DNA of 64,000 nt from Candidatus Peregrinibacteria bacterium. Its GTDB lineage: Bacteria; Patescibacteriota; Gracilibacteria; CAIRYL01; GCA-016699755. Below, piece by piece: positions 1 to 11,634 of the stretch (its first letter is position 1; every line of letters begins with the position of its first letter). A program made the translations under genes and the position numbers. The notes under the pieces were generated by a model. The model was not told where the DNA came from. It was given only the letters and a program-made list of their open reading frames with translations, and did not search any database. Location: contig CP065009.1 in the NCBI GenBank assembly GCA_016699755.1, positions 1,116,001 through 1,180,000 of the forward strand, read 5' to 3'.

Positions 1-1
1 A

Positions 2-1684
2 TGGGTACACCGTCGTCGCGATCATGGTGGTATTATTTTTATCGATTTGCGCGATCGCCACGGATTGACCCAAATTGTATTTGATCCAGAAGCAAGTGGG
101 GATGCCCACCACATTGGAGAAACGGTTCGTTCGGAATATGTACTCCGCATCACCGGATCCGTTCGTCAACGCATGGAAGGCATGGAAAATGCGAACATGG
201 ACACAGGAAACATTGAAATATTGGTATCAGAAGTAGAAATTTTAAATACGGCTAAAACACCACCATTTGAAATCGATCAAGACAAAGACGTTCGAGAAGA
301 CTTACGACTCGAATTCCGATACCTCGACCTTCGTCGAGAACACATGGCGCGGAATATTATTCTCCGTGCAGAAATGACAAAAACCATTCGAGATTATTTC
401 TGCGAACACGGATTTCTCGATATTGAAACTCCTATTCTCGTAAAAGGTACGCCAGAGGGAAGTCGAGAATATCTTGTTCCTTCACGATTGCATCACGGAA
501 GTTTTTATGTTCTTCCGCAATCGCCTCAACAGCTCAAACAACTCCTTATGGTAGCGGGAATTGATCGATATTTTCAAATTCCCCGATGCTTTCGAGATGA
601 AGATCAGCGTGGTGATCGCCAGCCAGAATTTACACAAGCAGAAATCGAAATGAGCTTTTGCGAACAGGAAGATATTTTACAAGTTATTGAAGGATGTCTT
701 GTTGCCCTTACCGAAAAACACGCACCAGAGAAAAAATTTCCAAAATCGTTTCCACGAATGACTTGGCAGGAAGCCATGGAACAATATGGCTCCGATAAAC
801 CTGATGTTCGATTTGACCTTCAATTTACCGATCTTACAGAAGCAAAAGAAGGATGTGGATTTGGCATTTTTGAGAAATCCGAGCGACTCTTTGCTTTGCG
901 ATCTCCAAAATCTTCAGGAGAGCTGACACGGAAAGATATTGATGATCTTACAGAACTTGCGAGAAACCATGGTGCTGGTGGACTTGCTTGGCTTCGCATT
1001 GGAGAAGATTCCGGTCCTGTGGCGAAAAACTCCAAAACAGAATTCCTAAAAACCGTTACAGAAAAAACTGGAAGCCAATCGGGAGACATTGTATTTTTTG
1101 GTGCAGGGGATTTTCGACAAGCAACCGAACCTCTCGGACAAGTACGATTATCACTTGGTGATCGTTTTGGACTGCGAAATCCCGAGGAATTTGCGTATCT
1201 CTGGGTGACAGATTTTCCTATGTTTGAAAAAGGAGATGACGGAAGCATTGGCGCCGTGCATCATCCATTCACCCGTCCCCACAAGGAAGACCGCGCTAAG
1301 CTCAAAACTGACCCTCTTCATTGTCGATCAGTGGCGTATGATGTGGTGCTCAATGGCATTGAACTCGGCGGAGGCTCTATGAGAATTCATGAAGCAGATT
1401 TGCAGGCAGAGATTTTTGATATTTTAAAGATTTCCCCAGAAGATGCCCAAAGACGGTTTGGACATTTGCTTCGGGCATTTCAATATGGTGCCCCTCCACA
1501 CGGAGGACTTGGCATTGGTCTCGATCGACTGGTTATGCTTTTTGCCGGCATGCCAAATATTCGAGAAGTTATTGCGTTTCCAAAAAATCAAAGTGCGCAA
1601 GACCTCATGCTTGGTGCCCCAAGTCCAATGCCAAAAAATCAGGTGGAAGAACTCGGGATTCAGCTCATAGAAAAAAAGGCATAG
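2..1684 (+). CDS. aspS: Aspartyl-tRNA synthetase, 5' end cut by window
   Basis: This class II synthetase charges tRNA-Asp with aspartate in the cytoplasm. The reading frame is open to the window edge and codes for WVHRRRDHGG then IIFIDLRDRHG, the N-terminal anticodon-binding OB fold, so the true start lies upstream and the internal TTG at 47 is not the start. Motif 1 lies near FLDIETPILVKGTPEG, motif 2 is CFRDEDQRGDRQPEFTQ, and motif 3 is GLGIGLDRLVM near the C terminus; the bacterial GAD insertion lies between motifs 2 and 3. The visible 560 residues plus perhaps 20-30 missing match the bacterial family length (about 590). The His after RRRD and the Gly in the following EGMENAN loop are the residues associated with non-discriminating AspRS, which also charges tRNA-Asn. 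It converges with hflX, 6 bp away. Confidence 0.97.
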   Translation, partial: WVHRRRDHGGIIFIDLRDRHGLTQIVFDPEASGDAHHIGETVRSEYVLRITGSVRQRMEGMENANMDTGNIEILVSEVEILNTAKTPPFEIDQDKDVREDLRLEFRYLDLRREHMARNIILRAEMTKTIRDYFCEHGFLDIETPILVKGTPEGSREYLVPSRLHHGSFYVLPQSPQQLKQLLMVAGIDRYFQIPRCFRDEDQRGDRQPEFTQAEIEMSFCEQEDILQVIEGCLVALTEKHAPEKKFPKSFPRMTWQEAMEQYGSDKPDVRFDLQFTDLTEAKEGCGFGIFEKSERLFALRSPKSSGELTRKDIDDLTELARNHGAGGLAWLRIGEDSGPVAKNSKTEFLKTVTEKTGSQSGDIVFFGAGDFRQATEPLGQVRLSLGDRFGLRNPEEFAYLWVTDFPMFEKGDDGSIGAVHHPFTRPHKEDRAKLKTDPLHCRSVAYDVVLNGIELGGGSMRIHEADLQAEIFDILKISPEDAQRRFGHLLRAFQYGAPPHGGLGIGLDRLVMLFAGMPNIREVIAFPKNQSAQDLMLGAPSPMPKNQVEELGIQLIEKKA

Positions 1685-1690
1685 GACTCG

Positions 1691-2830
1691 CTATCTTTCT
1701 GGAAAGAGCATGCTTTCAATTCGCCTTTTGAGTTGATCCATCCCCTCTCCTTGCTCTGCAGAAAGACAAATCGGACTTTGATTGGAATATTCCCGCAGCG
1801 GAAGAAAAGAAGCATTTCCTTCTGCAATTTGTTTTCGCTCCAGAATTCGATCGTATTTATTGAACACGAGGATGCGTGCCTGATTTTTGCAATCAATGCG
1901 CTGAAGAATGTCCTCTGTAGTTTCTATTTTTTCGCGATAATCGGGGTCGGAAATATCCACAACATGAATAAGTATATCTGCCTCACGTGCTTCAGTAAGC
2001 GTTGTAAGGAACGATTGAATAAGCTGTGGTGGGAGATCGTGAATAAAGCCAATGGTGTCCGCTACAAAGATGCTTGTCTTTACAGAGGGAAGCCAAAGCA
2101 CTCCAATTTTGGTTTCCAGCGTCACAAAAAGGGCATCATCCACTTTTATTCCTGGTTTTCTTGTGAGGACTTTCATAAGGGAAGATTTTCCGGCATTTGT
2201 ATATCCCACAAGCGCCACCACCGGCATCCCTGTTTTTTTTCGATTATTTTGTTGCGAGAGCATTTTCTTTCGGGTAACCGCGAGCTTTTCCTCAAGAAAT
2301 TTTATTTGCCTTCGAATATGTCGCTTTTCCTCTTCAATCCCCCTCTCTCCTGCTCCACGTGTTCCAATTCCAGCTCCAGAACGCTCAAACAGTGTTGTGG
2401 CTTCTCGTGCATAAATTTTGGGAATATCATGATGGAGTCGTGCCAATTTAATTTGTGCTTTAGCTTCGGGAGCACTGGCATGCCGATCAAATATCTCAAG
2501 AATAAGATCAATGCGATCCCATATTTTTATGTTCTTTGGAAACAGTTTACTGAGATGAAGATGCTGATTTGGCTTTAAAACACCATTAACAATAACAAGA
2601 TCAATATTGTTTTCTCTCGCAAATACAGTGGCTTCCTCTATTTTTCCTTCTCCGAGGAAAGTTTTTGCTGATGGACGTCCGCGCTTTTGAATAATTTTTT
2701 CTACGACAATTCCTCCCACCGTTTTTACAAGCGCCAACATTTCATCAATACTTCTGTATTCTACAAATTTTGTTTTTCCCAAAGGAAAAACGTTAAGAAT
2801 AATGGTTTTTACTTCGTGAATATATTTCAT
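1691..2830 (-). CDS. hflX: GTPase HflX
   Basis: HflX is a ribosome-associated GTPase of the Obg-HflX superfamily that acts on stalled 50S/70S ribosomes. The 379-residue product has the HflX N-terminal domain (around residues 20-130, with GRPSAKTFLGEGK and a conserved DRIDLILEIF segment), a coiled-coil linker (about 165-200), and the G domain with G1 GYTNAGKSS near 208, G3 DTIGF and G4 NKYD. Its length is normal for the family. The ATG at 2830 fits the family start. The gene lies 66 bp downstream of the carboxypeptidase gene on the same strand and may be transcribed with it. Confidence 0.95.
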   Translation of the reverse strand: MKYIHEVKTIILNVFPLGKTKFVEYRSIDEMLALVKTVGGIVVEKIIQKRGRPSAKTFLGEGKIEEATVFARENNIDLVIVNGVLKPNQHLHLSKLFPKNIKIWDRIDLILEIFDRHASAPEAKAQIKLARLHHDIPKIYAREATTLFERSGAGIGTRGAGERGIEEEKRHIRRQIKFLEEKLAVTRKKMLSQQNNRKKTGMPVVALVGYTNAGKSSLMKVLTRKPGIKVDDALFVTLETKIGVLWLPSVKTSIFVADTIGFIHDLPPQLIQSFLTTLTEAREADILIHVVDISDPDYREKIETTEDILQRIDCKNQARILVFNKYDRILERKQIAEGNASFLPLREYSNQSPICLSAEQGEGMDQLKRRIESMLFPER

Positions 2831-2896
2831 GCGAACATTCTCTCAAAATAGAATTTTTCAGCAAATTTCTGAAGAATATCTTTCGGCAAAGAGGAG

Positions 2897-3787
2897 CTAA
2901 AAAGCGTTTTGAAGAGACCAGAGTACTGCCTTTGTATCTTGAAAACGGCTCCTGCTTCCAAGGAGCACAATAAGAAAATCTTTTTCATGAATGGTGGCAA
3001 GCCCAACAAAACATTCTCCTGCCGCTTCTGTTGTTCCTGTTTTAAGACCAAAAATGGGAAAGGTGCTTCCGAGAAGCTCATTTGTTGTCCTGAGCTCATG
3101 AGAAAAGCGATGGGAGATATCGTTTACTGTCATACTCCTTACGGACACCGTATTCCGCACAAAAGGAAACGTGAGTGCATATTTCGCAAGAAAGGCAACA
3201 TCTCTAGCGGTAGAATAATTTTCTGGATTATCAAGACCATGTGGATTTGCAAAATGAGTATTCGTCAGCCCCAAATAGTGTGCTCGACGATTCATGAGTT
3301 CTACAAAATGCTTTTCTGTTCCTCCCACAGAATATGCCAGTGTTACCGCCGCATCATTTGCAGATTGAATGAGAAGCCCCCGAAGAAGATCTGCCCCTAT
3401 CATCTCCTCTCCCGAAAGGAGAAACATTCGACTCCCCTCAACCTCTGTCGCCAGTTTTGGCACTGAAATAGGATTTTCTATCTGTCCCTGCTCGAGCGCA
3501 AGAATAGCGGTCATCAGCTTTGTAAGACTCGCTATAGGGAGTTTTTCACCTTCGTTTTTCGCAAAGAGTACGGAGCCCGTTTGTATATCAAGAAGAACAG
3601 CCGAACGAGCAGAAATCTCCATATCGCTGAGAAGGAGCTCCTGAGAAGGAGGAAGAAGATGCTCTTCAAGTGTGGGAATAATTCGAGAGCTCTTTTGAAA
3701 AATATGATCAAAAACAACAAGTTTCTCGTCTCCAAAAAAAGAAAAGAATGAGAGAAAGCCAGAAAAAAAGAGAGAAGCAATGATCAT
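2897..3787 (-). CDS. D-alanyl-D-alanine carboxypeptidase (peptidase S11)
   Basis: A penicillin-binding-protein type serine peptidase that trims the terminal D-Ala from peptidoglycan stem peptides outside the cell membrane. An N-terminal hydrophobic stretch (about residues 3-18) looks like a signal or anchor. The three active-site motifs are present in order: S87-LTK, S142-A-N and K249-TG. The protein ends soon after the catalytic domain (296 aa), so the C-terminal beta domain and amphipathic anchor of E. coli PBP5 are missing; this short form resembles the minimal DacA catalytic core. The start codon overlaps the stop of the FtsQ-like gene (ATGA), suggesting translational coupling within a cell-wall/division operon. 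Confidence 0.93.
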   Translation of the reverse strand: MIIASLFFSGFLSFFSFFGDEKLVVFDHIFQKSSRIIPTLEEHLLPPSQELLLSDMEISARSAVLLDIQTGSVLFAKNEGEKLPIASLTKLMTAILALEQGQIENPISVPKLATEVEGSRMFLLSGEEMIGADLLRGLLIQSANDAAVTLAYSVGGTEKHFVELMNRRAHYLGLTNTHFANPHGLDNPENYSTARDVAFLAKYALTFPFVRNTVSVRSMTVNDISHRFSHELRTTNELLGSTFPIFGLKTGTTEAAGECFVGLATIHEKDFLIVLLGSRSRFQDTKAVLWSLQNAF

Positions 3788-4707
3788 GTTTTGGGTGCGT
3801 AAAAAATCTTATTCGTTATCCGAAGATCAACATGGTCAAGTTCTTTGTTTAATGAAGGTTCCGCAGAAAGGGCAGTTCGAAGCTTCTCGAGTTGCTTCTC
3901 AGGCGGAGAGGAAAAATCAATCCAAAAGGCAGTTTCGTCCTCAGAAATAAAATGGACTTCACGAGCACTCCGAAAATATCCTGCTCGAACAATTGGCTTT
4001 CCAAGAATCTCAGAAAGTTCTGCTTTGGTATTCTGAAGATAACGAATAAATTCCTCGGAAATAACCCTCTTCTGCTCCGCATTTCTTGGACGACATGGAT
4101 CTTTTTCATAGACAGAAAATACATCCTGATCCTCTTTATCTGAAGCAGTCGCCAAACCCTTTTCATTTACAAAAGAAGTTTCCCGAAGAGTTTTGGATTC
4201 TATTTTTCCTTCTTCAGAAATAGTTTTCTTTTCGTATTCACACACCCATCGAAATGCCACTGGATACGAGGAGAGCCTGATCTGAAGGGTATTTGGAAAA
4301 CTCTTGTGAATGACAACTTCTTTTATTTCAGGAAAGGCGGTAAAAAAATCTTCCTGTACTTTTGATTTCTGTAAAAAAACGAGATTTTTTCGGAAAAATT
4401 TTTTAACATAGGCATCCAAATCTTGCGTTTGCATTCTCATATCGGTTCGAGAAATGAGCACATGTTGTATGGCAAAAAACGCACTTAAAGAGACGATTCC
4501 CAAAAAAATTCCAGCAAAGAGCGCAAGAAAGAGAAACGCGCGAATTACTAAAAGCGCACGACCGAACTTTCTTCGAAAAATACCTTTCGGTTTTCCACGG
4601 TCAACCCTCTCTCGTGTCTGCGGACGTTGTACACTTTTTTGAAGACGACGAGAAAATCCGGAAGAGTTTTTGGCAAAAAGCTTTTTTCTCTGAAACGGTT
4701 TTCTCAT
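3784..4707 (-). CDS. FtsQ/DivIB-like division protein
   Basis: Predicted single-pass membrane protein of the divisome, where FtsQ/DivIB links early and late division proteins. The first 50 residues are basic (many Arg/Lys), followed by one transmembrane helix at about 51-79. A POTRA-like segment follows (about 80-150), with the pattern IQHVLIS near its start and a FPEIKEVVIHKSFPNTLQI core typical of FtsQ POTRA domains. The remaining C-terminal part is charged and extracytoplasmic. At 307 aa it matches FtsQ in length and topology. Assignment rests on topology, POTRA pattern and linkage to a D,D-carboxypeptidase, so a related POTRA protein cannot be excluded. Confidence 0.75.
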   Translation of the reverse strand: MRKPFQRKKLFAKNSSGFSRRLQKSVQRPQTRERVDRGKPKGIFRRKFGRALLVIRAFLFLALFAGIFLGIVSLSAFFAIQHVLISRTDMRMQTQDLDAYVKKFFRKNLVFLQKSKVQEDFFTAFPEIKEVVIHKSFPNTLQIRLSSYPVAFRWVCEYEKKTISEEGKIESKTLRETSFVNEKGLATASDKEDQDVFSVYEKDPCRPRNAEQKRVISEEFIRYLQNTKAELSEILGKPIVRAGYFRSAREVHFISEDETAFWIDFSSPPEKQLEKLRTALSAEPSLNKELDHVDLRITNKIFYAPKT

Positions 4708-4731
4708 GAAACAAAAAGGATGTTGAGGTGA

Positions 4732-5040
4732 CTAGGAAATCATCTTGATAGATACTTCTACTCCCGCTGGAAGATGAAGATTCTGAAGCTGGTCAATTGT
4801 TTTGCTCGTTGCCTCTGTGATATCAATAAGACGCTTGTGTACACGAATTTCATACTGATCTCGTGCTGTTTTGTTAACAAACGTTGATCGGTTTATTGTA
4901 AACTTTCGAATTTTTACAGGAAGTGGAACTGGCCCAGACGTTAATGCGCCCGTGCGTTTTGCGGTTTCTAAAATAGTCTTAGCGGCATCATCAACAACAG
5001 TGTGATCGAAAGACTTTAGGATAATACGAATCTTTTGCAT
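4732..5040 (-). CDS. rpsJ: 30S ribosomal protein S10
   Basis: Component of the 30S head and, as NusE, a partner of NusB/NusG in antitermination. The 102-residue product starting MQKIRIILKSFDH matches the family from end to end (GPVPLPVKIRKFTINRS, then DQYEIRVHKRLIDI). The start at 5040 is chosen because family members begin at this point; an in-frame ATG at 5055 would add MSSAV, and a longer frame to 5100 adds a hydrophobic leader with no family support. No Shine-Dalgarno is evident. It lies 171 bp downstream of tuf, keeping the classic tuf-rpsJ order, but the rest of the S10 operon is not here: the next genes downstream are ftsQ-like and dacA. Confidence 0.96.
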   Translation of the reverse strand: MQKIRIILKSFDHTVVDDAAKTILETAKRTGALTSGPVPLPVKIRKFTINRSTFVNKTARDQYEIRVHKRLIDITEATSKTIDQLQNLHLPAGVEVSIKMIS

Positions 5041-5171
5041 AACCGCAGAGGACATGAAACACAAAAAAAGAAAAAATCTCCAAGAGGAAGAGTGAGACAT
5101 GGTTTCTGCCCAAAAAAGTCACATCCTTTTTGGAGAAAAAAATTGGAAAGGAACAGAAAACCAGCTTGATA

Positions 5172-5196
5172 CTGAGTCGGATGCTTTCCGACTCAG
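5172..5196 (-). terminator. Perfect 10-bp hairpin between tuf and rpsJ
   Basis: CTGAGTCGGA and TCCGACTCAG pair around a 5-nt loop, 15 bp after the tuf stop codon. The minus-strand continuation is only loosely U-rich, so it may be a weak terminator, attenuator or processing hairpin that lowers rpsJ expression relative to tuf. Confidence 0.45.
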
Positions 5197-5211
5197 AACA
5201 AATCGGCTTTT

Positions 5212-6408
5212 TTACTCAATAATCTTTGTCACAACTCCAGCACCAACCGTTCGGCCTCCTTCGCGAATAGCAAACTTTGTCTGGTCAGCAAGAGCAATGG
5301 GTGCCCCAAGAACAACATTCATCTTAATGCTATCTCCTGGCATCACCATTTCAACACCATCAGGGAGAATAACCTCACCGGTAACATCCGTAGTTCGGAT
5401 ATAGAACTGTGGTTTATATCCCTTAAAGAAAGGTGTGTGTCGTCCACCTTCTTCTTTTGAAAGCACATACACCTCCGCCTCAAACTTTGTGTGAGGCTTA
5501 ATAGTTCCTGGCTTTGCAATAACCTGTCCACGCTCAATTTCTTCACGCTCAATACCACGAAGAAGAATTCCTACATTATCCCCTGCACGTCCCTCATCAA
5601 GAGTTTTCTTGAACATCTCCACTCCTGTTACGATAACTTTTCGCGTATCATGAATTCCTACGATTTCCACCTCTTCTCCTGTTTTTACAATTCCCTGCTC
5701 AATACGACCAGTGGCCACTGTTCCTCGTCCTTTGATAGAGAAAACATCTTCTACTGGCATGAGGAAGGTCTTATCAATTTCACGTTTTGGCTCAGGAATA
5801 TAGTTATCAAGTGCCTCAGCAAGTTCCTTAATCGGCTTCATGGCCTCCTCATCATTGGGGTTCTCAAGAGCCTTGAGTGCAGATCCTCGAATAACGGGAA
5901 CATCATCACCCGGAAACTCATACTTGCTTAAGAGCTCACGAACCTCCATTTCCACGAGATCAATAAGTTCGGGATCATCCACCTGATCTACCTTATTCAA
6001 GAAGACAATAATAGCAGGAACTCCTACCTGACGAGCGAGAACAATATGCTCTCGTGTTTGAGGCATTGGACCATCAGCGGCAGAAACCACAAGGATAGCT
6101 CCATCCATCTGAGCAGCACCAGTAATCATGTTTTTGACGTAGTCAGCATGCCCTGGACAGTCCACATGAGCGTAATGACGATTTGCACTTTCATATTCAA
6201 GGTGCGAAGTATTAATAGTAATTCCACGCTCTCTCTCTTCTGGAGCATTATCAATATCCGCAAAGTTCTTAATGCTACTTTCTCCACCGAAAAGCTTATG
6301 AAAGCCTTGGGATATGGCAGCACTTAGAGTTGTTTTTCCATGATCAACGTGTCCAATAGTTCCAACGTTGACATGTGGCTTCGTTCGTTTAAACACTCCA
6401 GTTGACAT
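5212..6408 (-). CDS. tuf: Elongation factor Tu
   Basis: EF-Tu brings aminoacyl-tRNA to the ribosomal A site as a GTP complex. The 398-residue protein shows G1 GHVDHGKT (residues 19-26), the effector-loop Thr in RGITINTSH, G3 DCPGH, G4 NKVD and G5 GSALKAL, followed by the two beta-barrel domains. Length and start (MSTGVFKRTKPHVNVG) fit the family. Only one tuf copy is visible here, and fusA/rpsG/rpsL are not upstream as they would be in a complete str operon. A good sigma70-type promoter lies 37 bp upstream of the start. Confidence 0.98.
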   Translation of the reverse strand: MSTGVFKRTKPHVNVGTIGHVDHGKTTLSAAISQGFHKLFGGESSIKNFADIDNAPEERERGITINTSHLEYESANRHYAHVDCPGHADYVKNMITGAAQMDGAILVVSAADGPMPQTREHIVLARQVGVPAIIVFLNKVDQVDDPELIDLVEMEVRELLSKYEFPGDDVPVIRGSALKALENPNDEEAMKPIKELAEALDNYIPEPKREIDKTFLMPVEDVFSIKGRGTVATGRIEQGIVKTGEEVEIVGIHDTRKVIVTGVEMFKKTLDEGRAGDNVGILLRGIEREEIERGQVIAKPGTIKPHTKFEAEVYVLSKEEGGRHTPFFKGYKPQFYIRTTDVTGEVILPDGVEMVMPGDSIKMNVVLGAPIALADQTKFAIREGGRTVGAGVVTKIIE

Positions 6409-6444
6409 TTGATAAAAATAGAGAAAGAAAAAATATCGCTAACG

Positions 6445-6474
6445 ATTGTATCTCGCCCTTCCTGAAAGTGTCAA
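6445..6474 (-). promoter_or_regulatory. tuf promoter
   Basis: TTGACA (6469-6474) and TACAAT (6445-6450) are separated by 18 bp on the minus strand. This would give a leader of about 30 nt before the tuf ATG at 6408. Confidence 0.7.
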
Positions 6475-6766
6475 ATGCTTTTCGGGGTGAAACAGCCGAA
6501 CACCATTTTAATACCCATCGTATTTCTCATGCGATAGTGGTGATGAACTCGCAATGCCTTCAAAAAACCGCTAATAAATTCTCCCCTTCTTCTTCCAATA
6601 GTTAAATTATGATCATTTCTTAGTTTTCACAGTCATTTTTTTACTCAAATCTACAAAATGATTATTTCATATAAACCACGAACACTTGTATTCATAAACC
6701 GTCAAAAAGAAAGATGATTGGTTGTCATCTTTTCCGTAAGAGAGGTTACTCATTAAAAAGTGATGA
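6475..6766. other. Intergenic, no gene recognised
   Basis: This AT-rich stretch between tRNA-Leu and the tuf promoter has no open frame with coding character and no RNA family I recognise. It may hold the 3' trailer or terminator of the tRNA, but no clear hairpin with a U-run is visible. Confidence 0.5.
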
Positions 6767-6856
6767 TGGTGGGCGAGAGAGGACTTGAACCTCCACGAAC
6801 AAATAACGTTCACAAGGCCCTCAACCTTGCGTGTCTACCAATTTCACCACTCGCCC
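6767..6856 (-). tRNA. tRNA-Leu (anticodon GAG)
   Basis: Complete cloverleaf with the long variable arm of a class II tRNA. The acceptor GGGCGAG pairs with CTCGCCC, followed by discriminator A and an encoded CCA (6767-6769). The anticodon loop TTGAGGG gives GAG, reading CUC and CUU. The T arm reads GGTTCAAGTCC. Confidence 0.96.
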
Positions 6857-6877
6857 AAACGTAAACTGACGCAGGGA

Positions 6878-6906
6878 ATTCTTATTTTTTTTCCCAAGAA
6901 AGTCAA
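6878..6906 (-). promoter_or_regulatory. Likely tRNA-Leu promoter
   Basis: TTGACT (6901-6906) and AAGAAT (6878-6883) lie 17 bp apart on the minus strand, 21 bp before the tRNA 5' end. The same -10 hexamer AAGAAT is found in the 23S promoter. Confidence 0.5.
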
Positions 6907-6924
6907 ATAAAAAGCGACATTTGT

Positions 6925-7653
6925 GCCGAAAGAACCCTGTCAAAAAAATTTGCAGAATTCGATTTGAATCTGGTATTTCAGAGAATTTTAAAAGTGTTTT
7001 TTGGTAGTGCCCTTCTCCTTCTGTAGAATTTTGCCTATAGACACCTAAACACGAAACAAGGGTAAAATAATCAATCTCAGGATAAAATTGAAACCCCAAA
7101 AAAACACTTATTTTTAAAATGAAAGATCTATTTGTACTTTCCGCCAAGAGCTCAAGAGAAGAGGGGGGGAAAGTACTTTTTCTTAGTGTACCGAAATCGC
7201 CAAAAAACCATTGGGAATATCACGGAGAAGTAGATCGGTTTTTGTGGCAGGAAGAGTTCGTATAGGGAGCCTTTCGCATTTGGTACCCATTTGTATCTTT
7301 AATAATCCCCGCTCCAAAAGCAAGGAATACTAACTAAAATCCAAAACAAGAAATAAATACCGAATTTCTTTTCCCGCACAAAATCGGAGAAGATCTTGAC
7401 ACTAAAAAACAAAAAAAGGAGGGGTTCGGGAGGATTCACCGAAACCTCACTGGGACCAACCACAAAAAGCGCATCATACCCCCTCCATAGCCTTTTCAGA
7501 AAAATCTGAAGTATCAAAAGTATTAAGAACACCTATTTGATCAAGAGAGAGTCCCAGGTAAAAAACAAAAACCCGCCACTCATCCTGACGCATAAAAAGA
7601 TGATATCGATTTTGAAGGAGAAAAACCCTGAACCGACTTTAATCAATAGCCAT
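6925..7653 (-). pseudogene. Decayed class I glutamine amidotransferase
   Basis: No single frame is open, but joining the minus-strand frames gives a recognisable class I glutamine amidotransferase (GATase) of the GuaA-N/COG0518 type. An N-terminal part reads LNTFDTSDFSEKAMEG, then after a frameshift GYDALFVVGPSEVS. A further shift gives ISCFGF-stop-LVFLAFGAGIIKD, where the nucleophile Cys codon (7346-7348) survives but the following Gln has become TAG (7334-7336). Next comes LRDIPNGFLAISVH-stop-EKV (the Gln of an HQE motif is TAA at 7183-7185), then after another shift GFQFYPEI (7073-7096), matching the GxQFHPE motif, and finally IPDSNRILQIFL as the usual C-terminal helix. At least three frameshifts and several stops make it non-functional. 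It lies between tRNA-Leu and the receiver gene. A different family member cannot be ruled out, but the motif order is clear. Confidence 0.8.
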
Positions 7654-7697
7654 CTGAAAAAAAGATAGTGGGAGCGTAGGTATTTTTCTGGAAATCC

Positions 7698-8078
7698 TCA
7701 ATCTACAGATCTTCTCTCTACCAAGAATGTTAAAAAGAAAGTATGAAGCGCATCATTGTTATCTCCTAAAAGCTTGAGAAAAGATCGCTGTGCTCCTGCT
7801 AAAAGTATTTTTTTATTTCCCGAAGGAACACTGGAAAAAGCAATAATTTCCTTTGCATATTGCTGAACAGCAGAAACAATAGTATCTCCTGTAATGCCAT
7901 CTTCATCGAGATAGTAATCGAGAAAAACAAAATCAAAAGTTTTTCCACTTGCCAAAAAATCATTCGCCGAAGAAAACCATTCTAACTCTGCGGAAGCAGG
8001 AATAGCATTTTGAATTTGTTGAAGACCGTAGGATTTATCATCAACAAGAGCGATACTCAAAAGAGGATCTGCTGTCAT
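7698..8078 (-). CDS. Stand-alone receiver-like (CheY-type) protein
   Basis: A 126-residue protein resembling a response-regulator receiver domain with no output domain. The acidic pair is in IALVDDKS near the N terminus, the probable phospho-acceptor Asp in FVFLDYYLDEDG (about residue 54), Ser in the IIAFSS strand, and the conserved Lys in SFLKLLG. These positions match the receiver fold, but the surrounding sequence is divergent. The ATG at 8078 is chosen because the longer frame to 8144 runs into the 5S rRNA gene. No histidine kinase is nearby. It may act by protein contact, as CheY or Spo0F do, but its partner is unknown. Confidence 0.7.
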   Translation of the reverse strand: MTADPLLSIALVDDKSYGLQQIQNAIPASAELEWFSSANDFLASGKTFDFVFLDYYLDEDGITGDTIVSAVQQYAKEIIAFSSVPSGNKKILLAGAQRSFLKLLGDNNDALHTFFLTFLVERRSVD

Positions 8079-8105
8079 GAAGATCAGAGACAAAAAAAGA
8101 CCGTG

Positions 8106-8222
8106 TCTTGGCGGCGACCTACTCTCCCAGGACCAAGGGTCCAAGTACCATCGGCGCTGACGAGCTTAACTTCTGAGTTCGGAATGGGATCAGGTGTACC
8201 CCCGTCGCTAGAACCACCAAGA
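8106..8222 (-). rRNA. rrf: 5S ribosomal RNA
   Basis: The ends TCTTGGTGG and CCGCCAAGA pair as the terminal helix, giving a 117-nt RNA. The conserved internal segments CCCATTCCGAACTCAGAAGTTAAG and GGGAGAGTAGGTCGC are present in 5S order. It follows the 23S gene by about 90 bp on the same strand. Confidence 0.96.
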
Positions 8223-8314
8223 CGCGATCTTTTTTAAGAAATCACGCGGAAGAAGAAAGTTTTTCACTTCTCAAATTGCAGAAGATGTTTATCAAGAAAA
8301 GGGAGGTATAAAGA

Positions 8315-11356
<3,042 letters not shown>

Positions 11357-11445
11357 CGCAAAACCTCCCTCTTGATAAACAACTTCCATCATTTGAGGAA
11401 GATATCTTTCAGGAAAATTTTTTTAAATTATCTTTGTTAGACTTT

Positions 11446-11470
11446 TGTTGTGATGTCAATCATCACAACA
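11446..11470 (-). other. Perfect hairpin in the 23S leader
   Basis: TGTTGTGATG and CATCACAACA pair over 10 bp with a TCAAT loop, about 90 bp before the 23S 5' end and downstream of the promoter. It could be an antitermination or processing element of the rRNA leader; there is no U-run to make it a terminator. The rest of 11357-11569 shows no gene. Confidence 0.5.
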
Positions 11471-11569
11471 CTTTCTCCTTCCGTTGATTTTAAAGAACAG
11501 AGCGCCTCTGAAACACATCCCCAAACGTGTGAACGGAGATATGTCGAAACTCAGAAGAAGCGCCAGAAG

Positions 11570-11598
11570 ATTCTTTCAAAAGTGCGTTTTTCTGTCAA
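11570..11598 (-). promoter_or_regulatory. 23S-5S rRNA promoter
   Basis: TTGACA (11593-11598) and AAGAAT (11570-11575) are 17 bp apart on the minus strand. This predicts a leader of about 200 nt before mature 23S and an independent transcription unit for 23S-5S. Confidence 0.7.
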
Positions 11599-11634
11599 AT
11601 ACTTTTTTTAAAAATTCTTTAGAACAAGAAGTTG

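Noticed and set aside
6821..7147. 108-codon minus frame read as a separate gene
   Set aside because: Its front half matches the C-terminal part of the decayed amidotransferase and its end runs into the tRNA-Leu gene.
8079..8144. Upstream extension of the receiver gene
   Set aside because: It overlaps the 5S rRNA gene and adds no receiver-domain sequence.
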